Position numbers and translations under genes: made by a program. Positions 18,796 to 27,687 of a DNA stretch of 64,000 nt are shown in pieces. Each line of letters starts with the position of its first letter. The first letter of the stretch is position 1. Source of the DNA: Cupriavidus necator N-1. GTDB taxonomy: Bacteria > Pseudomonadota > Gammaproteobacteria > Burkholderiales > Burkholderiaceae. The DNA lies in assembly GCF_000219215.1 (NCBI RefSeq), contig NC_015727.1, forward strand, positions 1,054,001-1,118,000, written 5' to 3'. Under the pieces are notes generated by a model. It searched no databases. It saw nothing but the letters and a program-made list of their open reading frames with translations, and was not told where the DNA came from.

Positions 18796-20508
18796 TCAGG
18801 CTGCGGGGATATTCTCGTAGTAGGGAATCAGCGTGTCGCCGCTGCCTGCCTCGACCATGCCGAGCGCCGACGTGGTCACCGGATGTACCACATCCGGATC
18901 GATCATGATCTCCACGCACGCCGGCTTGCCGCTGCAAAAGGCGCGCTCGATCGCGGCGGCGATGTCCTCATGGCGCGTCACACGCTCACCGTGGCAGCCG
19001 AACGCTTCGGCGATCCGGGCATACTGGGTGTCGCCCAGCTTCGAGATGGCGCTGTAGTCAGGCCCATACATGATTTGCTGCCCGTGGATCGACATCCCCC
19101 ATACCTGGTTGTTCAGCACTACCGTCACGATCGGCAATGCGCGGCGCACCATGATGTCGAATTCGCCGATATGAAAGCCCATTGCACCGTCGCCAGTGAT
19201 TTGCATTACGCGTTTTCCGGGCGCCGCGGTCTGGGCACCGATGGCATGGCCCGGCCCCGTGCCAAGACAGCCGAGGTAGCCGTGCCCGATCACCTCGCCT
19301 GGCTGGTTGGCGCGCACATGGTGTGCTGCCCAACTCGCCGCCTCGCCACCATCCAGTACGAAGATGGCGTCGCCGGCCGCCGCGACTGCAGCCTTCGCTG
19401 CGTGGTACGGATGAATACCGCCCCGGGTTTCGCGCTCGGGGTATCGCTCGTCGAGAATGTGCTGTGCCGCGACCGCTCGCGCGCACCATGCCTCACGCTG
19501 GGGCCATGAGCGCTGCGCGGCAGCCTCGGCCAGTTGTTCGCAAACGGCGCCACTATCGGCACTGATTGCCACCGCAATATCGCGAATCCGCCCGATCTCT
19601 GCGGCGTCCTGATGCACCTGCATCAACGTTGCACTGCGCGGCAGCAGGCTGTTGCCCCGTCCGCCCATGCGCAAGCCCAACCGCTGGCCGAGCAATAGGA
19701 TCACGTCTGGCACGTCGTCGCCCAGCAATGCCAGATTCGCGGCAGCTTGTCCGTTCAGCCGATGCGCCGCTGGCAGCACACCCATGCCGCGTGCCGTCGC
19801 AAACACCGGCACCCCCGTTGTCTCGGCCAAGTGCGCCAACGCTTCGCCGCAACGTGCGTGGGCCGCTTCCACGCCGCAGACGATGGCCGGGCGCTTCGCG
19901 GCATGCAGCAGGTCGAGCACGCGCCTGACCTCATCTGGCGAGCCATGAGGGCGTGGCGGGGTCGCCGTGCCGGTCGGCGTGGTGGCGCGGGACGCGTCCA
20001 CCGACATATGCAGCACGTCGATCGGCAGTTCGAGCAGGACGGCGCCTTTCCGTCCGGTCATGGCCTTGCGGATTGCCATGGCGGTCAGATCGGGAATCCG
20101 CTCGGTGTTCGTGATGCGATGGGCCCACTTGGTCGCAGTCGCGGACATCGCGATCTGGTCCAGCCCTCCCTGCAGCGCATTGGTTTCGGCTTCGCGCAGG
20201 GGCGGCGCGCCGACAATGAACAGCACCGGGATGCCGTCAAGCTGCGCATTGGCGATGGCGGACACCGCGTTGGTGAAGCCCGGTCCGGCGGTCACTACGC
20301 ACACGCCCAGTTTGCCCGTCACGCGCGCATACGCGTCGGCGGCATGGCCCGCCGAGGACTCGTGGCGGAAGTCGACCAGTTCGATATCCTGCTCGAGGCA
20401 ACCGCGAAACAGCGCTTCGAGATGACCGCCATGCAGGGCGAAGATTTTCTCGACGCCCGCGTGGCGCAAGGCCTCCGCCAGCAGCAACCCACCATTCTTC
20501 CTATCCAT
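18796..20508 (-). CDS. ThDP-dependent enzyme of the acetolactate synthase/decarboxylase family
   Basis: This protein of about 570 residues has the three-domain ThDP fold. The N-terminal pyrimidine-binding domain carries the catalytic Glu in [17 protein letters not shown] and the VTAGPGFTN block. The C-terminal pyrophosphate motif runs from [15 protein letters not shown] to [10 protein letters not shown], with the GDG...NN spacing. Two starts are possible: ATG 20514, only one base after AGGAGG, and ATG 20508, at normal spacing. I chose 20508. It overlaps or abuts the MFS gene stop. It should act on a 2-oxo acid (decarboxylation or carboligation), with the aldehyde dehydrogenase next door. Confidence 0.85.
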   Translation of the reverse strand: MDRKNGGLLLAEALRHAGVEKIFALHGGHLEALFRGCLEQDIELVDFRHESSAGHAADAYARVTGKLGVCVVTAGPGFTNAVSAIANAQLDGIPVLFIVGAPPLREAETNALQGGLDQIAMSATATKWAHRITNTERIPDLTAMAIRKAMTGRKGAVLLELPIDVLHMSVDASRATTPTGTATPPRPHGSPDEVRRVLDLLHAAKRPAIVCGVEAAHARCGEALAHLAETTGVPVFATARGMGVLPAAHRLNGQAAANLALLGDDVPDVILLLGQRLGLRMGGRGNSLLPRSATLMQVHQDAAEIGRIRDIAVAISADSGAVCEQLAEAAAQRSWPQREAWCARAVAAQHILDERYPERETRGGIHPYHAAKAAVAAAGDAIFVLDGGEAASWAAHHVRANQPGEVIGHGYLGCLGTGPGHAIGAQTAAPGKRVMQITGDGAMGFHIGEFDIMVRRALPIVTVVLNNQVWGMSIHGQQIMYGPDYSAISKLGDTQYARIAEAFGCHGERVTRHEDIAAAIERAFCSGKPACVEIMIDPDVVHPVTTSALGMVEAGSGDTLIPYYENIPAA

Positions 20509-20510
20509 TC

Positions 20511-21794
20511 TCATGCCTCCTGAAATCGTTCGTTGGAAATGCGCGGGGCACGTACAAAAAGCATCACGACCGCTGCGCCACCCAGCACCAGGATGCCGGC
20601 TACGTAGAAGGCAGTGGCAAAGCTTCCCGTATCCCGCACCAGATAGCCGGTCACCGCGGGCGCCACCATGCCACCTAGATTGGCGACCAGCACCATGAAG
20701 CCCCCCACACCGCCGATGTTGCGCGCCGATACCGCCTCCAGTGCAATGGCAAAGTACGTCGGGCCGGTCAGATACATGCAGCCCACGCCGATTGCCATGT
20801 AGATGATCGCCGCCGTTGCAGTAGTTGCCACCCCTGCCAGCATCACAGTCACGGCAGCGATGCTCAGGCCGATCCCGAGCACAAGCTTGCGCGCCAGCAG
20901 CGCATTGCCCATCCGACGCACCGCGGCATCACACACGAAGCCGCCCGAGATCAAACCGATGACGCCCAGCAGCCACGGCACGGCGCTCGCCAGGCTCATG
21001 TCGCTCAGCTTCATGTGGAAGGCCTGGGTCAAGTAGCTGGGGAACCAGGACAGGAAAAAATAGAGCAGGTAGGTGTAGGCAAAGAAGCAGGCAGCCGTCG
21101 CCAGCACCATCCGGTTCGCGATAGCTGTGAGCATGCTGCCTTCCGCCCCAGACGCGGCAGCCGTCTCGGCCTGGACGGAATCCCGCACCGGCACCGCCCT
21201 CTCGTGCGCCGCCAGCCACTTGTGGATCTCGGGGCGGTCGCTGCTCAGCAAGAGCCAGCAGACAACCCATGCAAGGCCGACCAGCGCGACCAGGACGAAG
21301 CACCAGCGCCAGTTCACGGTTGCCGCCATGATGCCAATCAGGGGTCCGGCCACCACGCCGCCAAGCGGCTGCCCGGAGCTAGCGATGCCGAACGCACTGG
21401 CATACCGCTCTTTCGGGAACCACTGTACCAGCGCCTTGTTTGCGGAGGAAATCCAGGGGGACTCTCCGATGCCGAACAGGGTTCGCACGATCAACAGAGA
21501 GATCAGGTTGAAGACTGCGCCAGTTGCCGCACAAAAGACCGACCACAAGGCCATCGACACAGCCAGCGTGCGACGCGAGCCAAATTTGTCGGATGCCCAC
21601 CCGCCGACCATGCAGAACGCCGTGTAGCCAAAGGAGAAGAAGCTGAAGGCGAGACCTAGTTGAGCGGCGTCGAGGCCGAGATCCTTACTGATCTGCGGCG
21701 CGAGCACGGCGAAGACCGCTCGATCCATGTAGTTGATCAGGCCACCGCAGAAAAGCAGCGCCAGCAGGATTCGTTGCAGGGCCGAGCGCGTCAT
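20511..21794 (-). CDS. MFS transporter, anion:cation symporter (ACS) type
   Basis: This 427-residue, 12-helix carrier starts with LLALLFCGGLINYMDRAVFAVLAPQISKDLG, an ACS-family pattern in which the YMDR motif is conserved. GWASDKFGSRRTLAVSM is the MFS signature loop. FGIGESPWISSANKALVQWFPKERYASA, typical of hexuronate and phthalate-type carriers, follows. It should import an organic anion with protons. It is the first gene of the minus-strand trio and divergent from the IclR regulator, with 162 bases between start codons. Confidence 0.9.
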   Translation of the reverse strand: MTRSALQRILLALLFCGGLINYMDRAVFAVLAPQISKDLGLDAAQLGLAFSFFSFGYTAFCMVGGWASDKFGSRRTLAVSMALWSVFCAATGAVFNLISLLIVRTLFGIGESPWISSANKALVQWFPKERYASAFGIASSGQPLGGVVAGPLIGIMAATVNWRWCFVLVALVGLAWVVCWLLLSSDRPEIHKWLAAHERAVPVRDSVQAETAAASGAEGSMLTAIANRMVLATAACFFAYTYLLYFFLSWFPSYLTQAFHMKLSDMSLASAVPWLLGVIGLISGGFVCDAAVRRMGNALLARKLVLGIGLSIAAVTVMLAGVATTATAAIIYMAIGVGCMYLTGPTYFAIALEAVSARNIGGVGGFMVLVANLGGMVAPAVTGYLVRDTGSFATAFYVAGILVLGGAAVVMLFVRAPRISNERFQEA

Positions 21795-21942
21795 GCTGCG
21801 CTCCTCGCGCGCGCAACGCAGACGTGTAGCGGCGTGGCATGCCGCGCAAGAGTCATAATGTGCATGTTGTCTCCAGTGGCCGTCCCGGGCCGATGTAGTG
21901 GTGATGCGCTTTTGAGCGGACTATACGCGCAGCTTTTCCATA

Positions 21943-21977
21943 ATTCAACATAGAGAATGGCATTCACAATGAAAAAT
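21943..21977. promoter_or_regulatory. Tandem IclR-type operator at the iclR start
   Basis: Two 16-base pseudo-palindromes, ATTCAACATAGAGAAT (21943-21958) and ATTCACAATGAAAAAT (21962-21977), are spaced 19 bases start to start. The first fits ATTC-N8-GAAT, and the second differs at one position of the right arm. The same arrangement is found at 22815-22849. They overlap the annotated IclR start, fitting autorepression and control of the divergent MFS operon. Confidence 0.6.
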
Positions 21978-22787
21978 CTTAACGCACGTGACGAATCCGA
22001 CGCGGCCGGCGAGGAAGCGCCACGCAAGGAAGTGGGTGCAGTCGTGCATGCCGTTACCATCCTGCGTTACCTCGCGAAGGCCAATGTCCCTGACGGCGTG
22101 ACCATGATTGCCCGCGCAACAGGGATCAGCCCCAGCACCACCTTCAACATCCTGCGCACGCTGACGCACCTGCAGTTGCTGAACTTCGACGCCGAATCGA
22201 AGACCTACCGGCTTGGCATCGGCCTGGCGGAGATCTTCGCCGGCCTGATCGGGATGTCTCCCACGGAACTCGTGCAGCCGGAACTCGACCGGGTCTCGGC
22301 CTGGACCAGTGCGCTGACGGTGCTGTGGCGCCGTGTAGGCGACGAGATGGTCGTAGTCGGACGGGGCGCGATCAACAGTACGGTGCGCATCGAGACGGAA
22401 ATGGGCACACGAATCCCCGTCTATGCAGGCGCAATTGGCCGTTGCGTCGCAGCAGCAAAACGGTTGAATGCCACCGAGCTGAAGCACTCCTACGGCCAGC
22501 TCACCTGGGAGAACCCTCCTACATGGAAGGAATACCAGGCTCAGGTCAGGCTGGCTGCCGAGGAAGGATGGGCCATGGATGACAGCCAGACCTATCAGGG
22601 CGTTACGGCCGTCGCCTCGGCGATCGTCGATGCCAACGGTGAGCCGCAGTTCGGCATGAGCGCCATCATGCTGACCAGCCGTCACAAGCCCGACGTGCTG
22701 CGAAAGATCGGGGAAGACGTAAGACGCTCGTGTGAGCGCATCGCCGGCGTGCTCTACCCCACCTCGCAACCGTCGAATCAGGGCTGA
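21957..22787 (+). CDS. IclR-family transcriptional regulator
   Basis: This 276-residue protein has an N-terminal winged helix (about residues 25-85, KEVGAVVHAVTILRYL and GISPSTTFNILRTLTHLQLL). A C-terminal IclR effector domain follows, with RLGIGLAEIFAGLIG, RIETEMGTRIPVYAGAIGRC and GVTAVASAIVDANGEPQFGMS. Two in-frame ATGs exist, at 21957 and 21969. The first lies inside the predicted operator, so the second may be the true start. It is divergent from the MFS/decarboxylase/aldehyde dehydrogenase genes and upstream of an alcohol dehydrogenase, and the shared operator suggests it controls both. Confidence 0.92.
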   Translation: MAFTMKNLNARDESDAAGEEAPRKEVGAVVHAVTILRYLAKANVPDGVTMIARATGISPSTTFNILRTLTHLQLLNFDAESKTYRLGIGLAEIFAGLIGMSPTELVQPELDRVSAWTSALTVLWRRVGDEMVVVGRGAINSTVRIETEMGTRIPVYAGAIGRCVAAAKRLNATELKHSYGQLTWENPPTWKEYQAQVRLAAEEGWAMDDSQTYQGVTAVASAIVDANGEPQFGMSAIMLTSRHKPDVLRKIGEDVRRSCERIAGVLYPTSQPSNQG

Positions 22788-22814
22788 CCAAGCCGCACGA
22801 GCAACACCAGACTG

Positions 22815-22849
22815 ATTCAATATACAGAATGCTATTCCCGATATTGAAT
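22815..22849. promoter_or_regulatory. Tandem IclR-type operator upstream of the alcohol dehydrogenase
   Basis: Two 16-base boxes, ATTCAATATACAGAAT (22815-22830) and ATTCCCGATATTGAAT (22834-22849), again lie 19 bases apart. The outer arms ATTCAATAT and ATATTGAAT form a perfect 9-bp inverted repeat with 17 bases between them. The first 23 bases match the site at 21943 at 19 of 23 positions. The site lies about 78 bases before the dehydrogenase ATG. Confidence 0.65.
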
Positions 22850-22926
22850 TTATGGATTCGACGTGCTAGTCTGCGCTCCAACCGGGACACGGGCACTTGC
22901 CCGGCCCCATATTGGAGACAGACGAA

Positions 22927-24003
22927 ATGCTTGCCTTACGCAAATGCGAACCGGTGCGCGGCCTCGCGTTGACGGACGTGGAGCCACGACAGGAATGCGG
23001 CCCTGGCGAAGTGCTGGTCAAGGTCTACGCCACCGGGATTTGTGGCAGCGACCTGCATATCGACGACTGGCATGAGGGCACACTAGGTTGGCTGCGGCAA
23101 AGCCTCCCTGTCACGCTCGGCCATGAGTTTTCGGGGATCGTCGTGCAAGCAGGTTCCGATGTCGCCAACCTGTCGCCGGGCATGGGAGTCGTGGTGCAAC
23201 CGGCGTTGTATTGCGGCCAGTGTGCCGCCTGCGCCGCAGGTCGCAGCGATCTCTGCGGGTCGATCGGATTCGTCGGCATCACGCGCGACGGCGCCTTCAG
23301 CGAGACGGTGGTCGTGCCTGCCGCCAATTGCTATGCCGTGCCGGAGGGCACGGACCTCGCCCTGGCAGCGCTGGCCGAGCCGTTATGCGTCGCCCGCAAT
23401 GCGCTGAATACCGGAGAGGTACTTGACGAAGCCACTGTGCTGGTGCTGGGTCCCGGGACCATCGGCCAGGGCATCGCACTGCAAGCGAAGTTGAACGGCG
23501 CACGGACGGTGATAGTCGCTGGTCTCAACGACGGTCCGCGGCTGCGACGGTGTCTGGCGCTCGGCATCGACCACGTGATCGACCTGGCCGAGGATAGCCT
23601 GCAGGACGCGATCCGCCGCATCACCGGTGGGCAGGTGGACCGGGTCTTCGAGGCGACCGGCGCGCCTGGCAGCATCGGCGATGCTCTTTCCGTGCTGCGA
23701 ACGGGCGGCATTCTGACCTGCTCCGGCATCCATTTCGATTCTGCGGCCGTGGATATTTCCATGCTGGTTCGGCGTCGTCTGCAGATTCGCGGCGCGTACA
23801 GTTCCGTGCCGGCAGACTGGACCCACGTGCTAGGACTGCTGGCCACCCACGGCGAGCGCTTTCGGCCGATGATCACGCACCATCTGCCGTTGGATCGCGT
23901 GCTGGAAGGTTTCGCACTGGCGCGCACCAAGGATGTCTCGAAGGTTCTCGTCTATCCCGGCGGTCCCGATACGTTGACCGCCCCCACCCTCCCCGTCTCC
24001 TGA
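22927..24003 (+). CDS. Zinc-dependent alcohol/polyol dehydrogenase (MDR superfamily)
   Basis: From the ATG at 22927 (GGAG nine bases upstream) the product is 358 residues. The catalytic zinc site is ATGICGSDLHIDDW plus LGHEFSGIVV. The structural zinc loop, with four cysteines, is CGQCAACAAGRSDLC. The nucleotide fold is VLVLGPGTIGQGIALQAKL. The open frame extends to 22897, but the conserved N-terminus begins at 22927. The family includes threonine, sorbitol and butanediol dehydrogenases. It is followed six bases downstream by an SDR and sits behind the IclR operator, so it belongs to the proposed IclR regulon. Confidence 0.88.
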   Translation: MLALRKCEPVRGLALTDVEPRQECGPGEVLVKVYATGICGSDLHIDDWHEGTLGWLRQSLPVTLGHEFSGIVVQAGSDVANLSPGMGVVVQPALYCGQCAACAAGRSDLCGSIGFVGITRDGAFSETVVVPAANCYAVPEGTDLALAALAEPLCVARNALNTGEVLDEATVLVLGPGTIGQGIALQAKLNGARTVIVAGLNDGPRLRRCLALGIDHVIDLAEDSLQDAIRRITGGQVDRVFEATGAPGSIGDALSVLRTGGILTCSGIHFDSAAVDISMLVRRRLQIRGAYSSVPADWTHVLGLLATHGERFRPMITHHLPLDRVLEGFALARTKDVSKVLVYPGGPDTLTAPTLPVS

Positions 24004-24009
24004 GCGACC

Positions 24010-24786
24010 ATGCGATTTGCCAATACCCGAATCCTGATCACCGCCGCCGCTTCCGGCATTGGTGCCGCGGCAGCGCGGCGCTTCGCCAGTGAGGGCGCCA
24101 CTGTCGTCATGTCGGATATCGACAACGATCGGCTGGTCGCCTGTGCGGAGGCGATGAAATCCCTGCCCGGCCGCATCACCACACACGCGGCTGACGTGAG
24201 CGACGAACGGCAGATTCAAGACTTGGTCGCGCACGCCGCAACGACGCTGGGCGGCCTCGACGTCCTGGTGAACAACGCCGGCCTCGGCTGCCACGGTCGC
24301 GTGACTGAACTAAGCACCGACGACTGGCGCCGCGTGCTGGGAATCAGCCTCGACTCCGTCTTCTACGCCACCCGTGCCGCGATGCCGCACTTGATCACGT
24401 CGCACGGATGCATCGTCAACACCGCCTCAATTTCCGGCCTTGCGGGCGACTATGGCTTTGCGGCCTATGCTGCGGCCAAGGGAGGGGTTGTAAACTTGAC
24501 TCGCACGCTGGCGCTCGACCATGCCCGCGACGGCGTACGGGTGAACGCGGTTTGCCCCGGCCTGGTGGCAACGCAGCTAACGCGCAAGTTCTTCGACAAT
24601 GCGAGAATCGCCCGCGCCTACGAAGACGCGATTCCGATGGGCCGCGCGGCGCAGCCAGAAGAGATCGCAAGTGTCATTGCCTTCCTGGCATCGTCTGACG
24701 CCTCCTATGTAACCGGCGTCAATCTTGCTGCCGACGGAGGACTGATGGCAGCGACAGGGCAGCCCAATTTCACGAGGCTCATGTAG
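24010..24786 (+). CDS. Short-chain dehydrogenase/reductase (SDR)
   Basis: This 258-residue classical SDR has the cofactor motif TAAASGIGAAAARRFA, with the acidic residue in VMSDIDNDR suggesting NAD(H). NNAGLG is present, and the catalytic Ser-Tyr-Lys set lies in NTASISG and YAAAKGG. The C-terminal substrate loop runs CPGLVATQLTRKF to VNLAADGGLMA. It directly follows the zinc alcohol dehydrogenase, and the six-base gap implies co-translation. Two oxidoreductases in a row suggest stepwise oxidation of a polyol or diol. Substrate unknown. Confidence 0.9.
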   Translation: MRFANTRILITAAASGIGAAAARRFASEGATVVMSDIDNDRLVACAEAMKSLPGRITTHAADVSDERQIQDLVAHAATTLGGLDVLVNNAGLGCHGRVTELSTDDWRRVLGISLDSVFYATRAAMPHLITSHGCIVNTASISGLAGDYGFAAYAAAKGGVVNLTRTLALDHARDGVRVNAVCPGLVATQLTRKFFDNARIARAYEDAIPMGRAAQPEEIASVIAFLASSDASYVTGVNLAADGGLMAATGQPNFTRLM

Positions 24787-24923
24787 CCTGGGCTCCGAGG
24801 CGCGACAGAGGAGTGTCATTGCGAATCTCCACTTGTGAAGCGGCTCACCGTTTCGCGGAGATTCAATCTTAATGACTGTGGTGAGTAGAAGGGCTGGGCG
24901 TTGGCGGCGGTCACCCCTCGTGC

Positions 24924-25678
24924 TTACGCCATTTCCCGATGAATTGATAGCGGCCCGAACGACTGTGTCACGGGCATAAGTTCGAGAAGGTTGATGTTGA
25001 CGCGCGCGGGCAGCGTTCCGGCCCAATACACCGCTTCCGCGATATCGTCTGGTGTCAGCGCATCTGCGCCTTCATAGACTTTGTTCACTCGGACCTGGTC
25101 GCCATTGAAGCGTACCAAGGAGAACTCCGTTCCCCCTCCAAGGCCGGGGGCTATGTCTGTCACACGCACGCGAGTACCAAGCAAGTCCGCTCGTAGGTTT
25201 AGCGCGAACTGACGTACGAACGCTTTGGTTGCCCCATAGGCATTGCCGCCTGGATAGGGATAGGCTCCAGGTGGAGCCAATACTTATCACGTGACCACGA
25301 TTACGAGCGACCATGCCGGGCAACACGGCGCGCGTCATGTACATCAACCCCTTCACATTCGTGTCGACCATAGCGTCCCAATTGTCCAAATTGGCGTTCT
25401 GAGCTGGCTCCAACCCAAGGGCCAAGCCGGCATTGTTGACGAGAAGGTCGATGTTGGCATAGTCGGCGGGAAGTTCGGCTACCGCGGCACTCACGGCTTC
25501 CCGATTGCGAACATCGAGAACCAGTGGCAATACCTTGTCGCTGCCTAGCTCATCAACTAGCGCTTCAAGCCGGTCCTGACGGCGGCCGGCAGCGATTACG
25601 CGATGTCCGGCGTTAGCGAAACGTTCGGCAATTGCGGCGCCGAATCCCGAGGTCGCCCCTAGTAACGAATACGATCAT
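24924..25678 (-). pseudogene. SDR-family oxidoreductase (YdfG-like) with two frameshifts
   Basis: Read on the reverse strand, MIVFVT should continue as GATSGFGAAIAERFANAGHRVIAAGRRQDRLEAL, but an extra base at about 25660 shifts the frame. The middle part (VLDVRNREAVSAAVAELP, LVNNAGLALGLEPAQNANLDNW, HVISIGS) is in one frame. A second shift at about 25269 (GGTGG context) puts the catalytic Tyr-x3-Lys (NAYGATKAF) and the C-terminus in another. The overall pattern resembles serine/3-hydroxy-acid dehydrogenases of the YdfG type. No neighbour depends on it. Confidence 0.8.
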
Positions 25679-25838
25679 CTATCTACTCCAAACAGACTGC
25701 GAGTCGGTATGCTGGGTCACCACCACCCTCCTCGGACTTGCTTCTGAACCACACAGGACGACACCTTTCTCAACTGTGCCAGTAGGCTGAGGTCATTGCG
25801 GCGGTATGGGAGATATACCGCCTTTTCCACGTCGGAAA

Positions 25839-26930
25839 TTACCGCTCGCAACCAAGTTGATCGCGGTACTCCCACTCCCCATTCCGCGTGAGAACCAATG
25901 CTCGTCGGTAGAGATACGCGGTCGTACACGTATGCCGAGGAACAAGCGCTACCCGGTCACCAGGCACCAGGCTTTGAGCGGTGGCAGTCGTGTGCTCCTC
26001 TTTCATACTGACAATCTGGTCGACGCCAACGAAACGCTTATCCATCGGGATGTCCGGTGCGATTGCTTTGGACCCCGCATCGAGAGTCAGCGTACCGTCG
26101 CGCTCAGAAAGCACCGTGGAGAGGACATATGCCGCGACCTTCCAACCACGGTGCGGTTGCTCAGCTTGGTGCTGGGAGTTCGTGTAGACCCAGCTACCAG
26201 GCGAGACGCGTGCCTTGGTGTGTTGCGCCCAAAACGGAAACGTATAGCTGCCTCCACCCACAATGTCGCTGGGTAGTCCGAGTTGCTCGGCGCGCTCGAA
26301 CATCGCGTTGAGTTGACCCTGCACTTCCAAGAAGCGAGATTCACGCACGGCGAGGTCTACATCGTTGATATGGCCGTCATAGACATGCCATCCCGCGAAT
26401 AGGCCGGCGCGCGAAACCTTCAGCGCAAGCTCGATCGCGGCATCACCAATGGCCGCACCCGTGCGCTTCATACCAGGGTCAATGTCAACACGCAGCGTTA
26501 CGTTGGGGTGCTGACCTTCGCTCAACAAGCGCAGCCAGGTGTCAAGCCCAACGTCGTTATCGACGACACCTGTCACGCGCGCTTTGGGATAGGCGTCGGC
26601 AGCCTTGATCACCCGTGCAATAGCGGCAGCGCCGGTGGTCGGATACGACCAGACGACTTCATTGGCGCCCGCTTCCAACACCATCTCGACTTCTCGGGGG
26701 GTGGCAGTTTTGAATGCTGTCACGCCGCGGTCGACAAGGAACCGCGTCAACCACGGCGAACGGTGTGTCTTCACGTGTGGCACCATTCGATCAACGCCAC
26801 CTGCCAGCGCGGCAGTCTGCTTCAGGTTGTGCTCGATGTTTGCTTCGATGACAACGAAGCAAGGGGTCTCCACGTCGAAATCCGGTATGGGAAGCGTATG
26901 GTCTAACAAATCGTCACGAACGTTTGTCAT
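25839..26930 (-). CDS. D-threonine aldolase/D-serine dehydratase-like PLP enzyme
   Basis: This 363-residue protein has an alanine-racemase-type N-terminal barrel and a metal-binding C-terminal domain. The PLP lysine is in PHVKTHRSPWL. Phosphate-binding glycine loops lie near DIVGGGSYTF. The divalent-metal site is VPRHTCTTAYLY (His-x-Cys). The family covers D-threonine aldolase, D-3-hydroxyaspartate aldolase and D-serine dehydratase, and sequence alone does not separate these. It is the last gene of a nine-gene minus-strand operon carrying an amino-acid ABC transporter and a DadA-type oxidase, so a D-configured 3-hydroxy amino acid is a plausible substrate. Confidence 0.88.
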   Translation of the reverse strand: MTNVRDDLLDHTLPIPDFDVETPCFVVIEANIEHNLKQTAALAGGVDRMVPHVKTHRSPWLTRFLVDRGVTAFKTATPREVEMVLEAGANEVVWSYPTTGAAAIARVIKAADAYPKARVTGVVDNDVGLDTWLRLLSEGQHPNVTLRVDIDPGMKRTGAAIGDAAIELALKVSRAGLFAGWHVYDGHINDVDLAVRESRFLEVQGQLNAMFERAEQLGLPSDIVGGGSYTFPFWAQHTKARVSPGSWVYTNSQHQAEQPHRGWKVAAYVLSTVLSERDGTLTLDAGSKAIAPDIPMDKRFVGVDQIVSMKEEHTTATAQSLVPGDRVALVPRHTCTTAYLYRRALVLTRNGEWEYRDQLGCER

Positions 26931-26991
26931 GGTAATTCTCTTATATACAAAGGATGAGACGTAATTGCTGGCAGTGAACGGGCGAGTTGGA

Positions 26992-27660
26992 CTATAGAGC
27001 GGGCAGTCCAGCTTGCTTCAACGCATCGTCAAGCCATGGCGAGACCAGAATGCCGGCTTCGATTTCGTCGATGCGCTGCCTCTCTGCTGCGACTTTCTTT
27101 GCTGCAGCTTCGAGAACCGCTTCCACCTCAAGACGCGGAATGACGACCACGCCATCGACATCTCCCACGATGAGATCGCCCGGATTCACAGCTACACCGC
27201 CAACCGACACTGGTTGACCAATTCTCCCAGGCAGGCCCTTCGTAGGGCCACAAGGATTCGTGCCCGCCGCGAAGACCGGAAAATCGCCCCCAGCGAGAGA
27301 ATCCGTGTCGCGCGACGCTGCGTCGACTACAAATCCGCCGAGCTTCGCTGCGGCCGCCTGCGTGACCATGAGGTCGCCGAACAGCGCACATGTCTCGTCC
27401 GCCTTCCCATCGACCACGATAACGTCGCCCGGCTTGGCTACAGCCAGCGCCACGTGGAACATCAAGTTATCGCCTGGCCTCACCTCCACAGGGAATGCTG
27501 GACCGCAGACGATCATGCCCGGGTTCAGTGCACGAATTCGCGAATGCATCGTTCCGCGCCGCCCCGCCACATCGCACAGAATGGCCGCCTGGAATTCTCT
27601 CGCGCGCTCGATTAGGTGCTGCGGGACACGGTCGAATTCGGAAGACTCTTGATAGTTCAT
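26992..27660 (-). CDS. RraA-like aldolase/decarboxylase (HMG aldolase family)
   Basis: This 222-residue protein belongs to the class II pyruvate aldolase RraA-like group. It has AILCDVAGRRGTM near the N-terminus, MIVCGPAFPVEVRPGDNL, GDVIVVDGKADETCALFGDLM, the substrate-binding region VVDAASRDTDSLAGGDFPVFA and VNPGDLIVGDVDGVVVIPR. Bona fide enzymes split 4-hydroxy-4-methyl-2-oxoglutarate or decarboxylate oxaloacetate, while RraA itself inhibits RNase E. The Arg-Asp pair in the substrate loop favours an enzyme. It lies between the aminotransferase and the D-threonine-aldolase-like gene in the same operon. A 4-hydroxy-2-oxo acid from transamination could be its substrate. Confidence 0.85.
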   Translation of the reverse strand: MNYQESSEFDRVPQHLIERAREFQAAILCDVAGRRGTMHSRIRALNPGMIVCGPAFPVEVRPGDNLMFHVALAVAKPGDVIVVDGKADETCALFGDLMVTQAAAAKLGGFVVDAASRDTDSLAGGDFPVFAAGTNPCGPTKGLPGRIGQPVSVGGVAVNPGDLIVGDVDGVVVIPRLEVEAVLEAAAKKVAAERQRIDEIEAGILVSPWLDDALKQAGLPAL

Positions 27661-27687
27661 ACTTTCACCTTTTTTGGATGTCCTGGA

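Noticed and set aside
18749..18937. N-terminal extension of the aldehyde dehydrogenase
   Set aside because: The extra 63 residues are arginine-rich and not conserved in the family, and the ATG at 18748 gives the normal length.
24823..24866. Terminator after the SDR gene at 24010
   Set aside because: GAATCTCC and GGAGATTC can pair, but the loop of about 26 bases is long and no T-run follows, so I did not call it.
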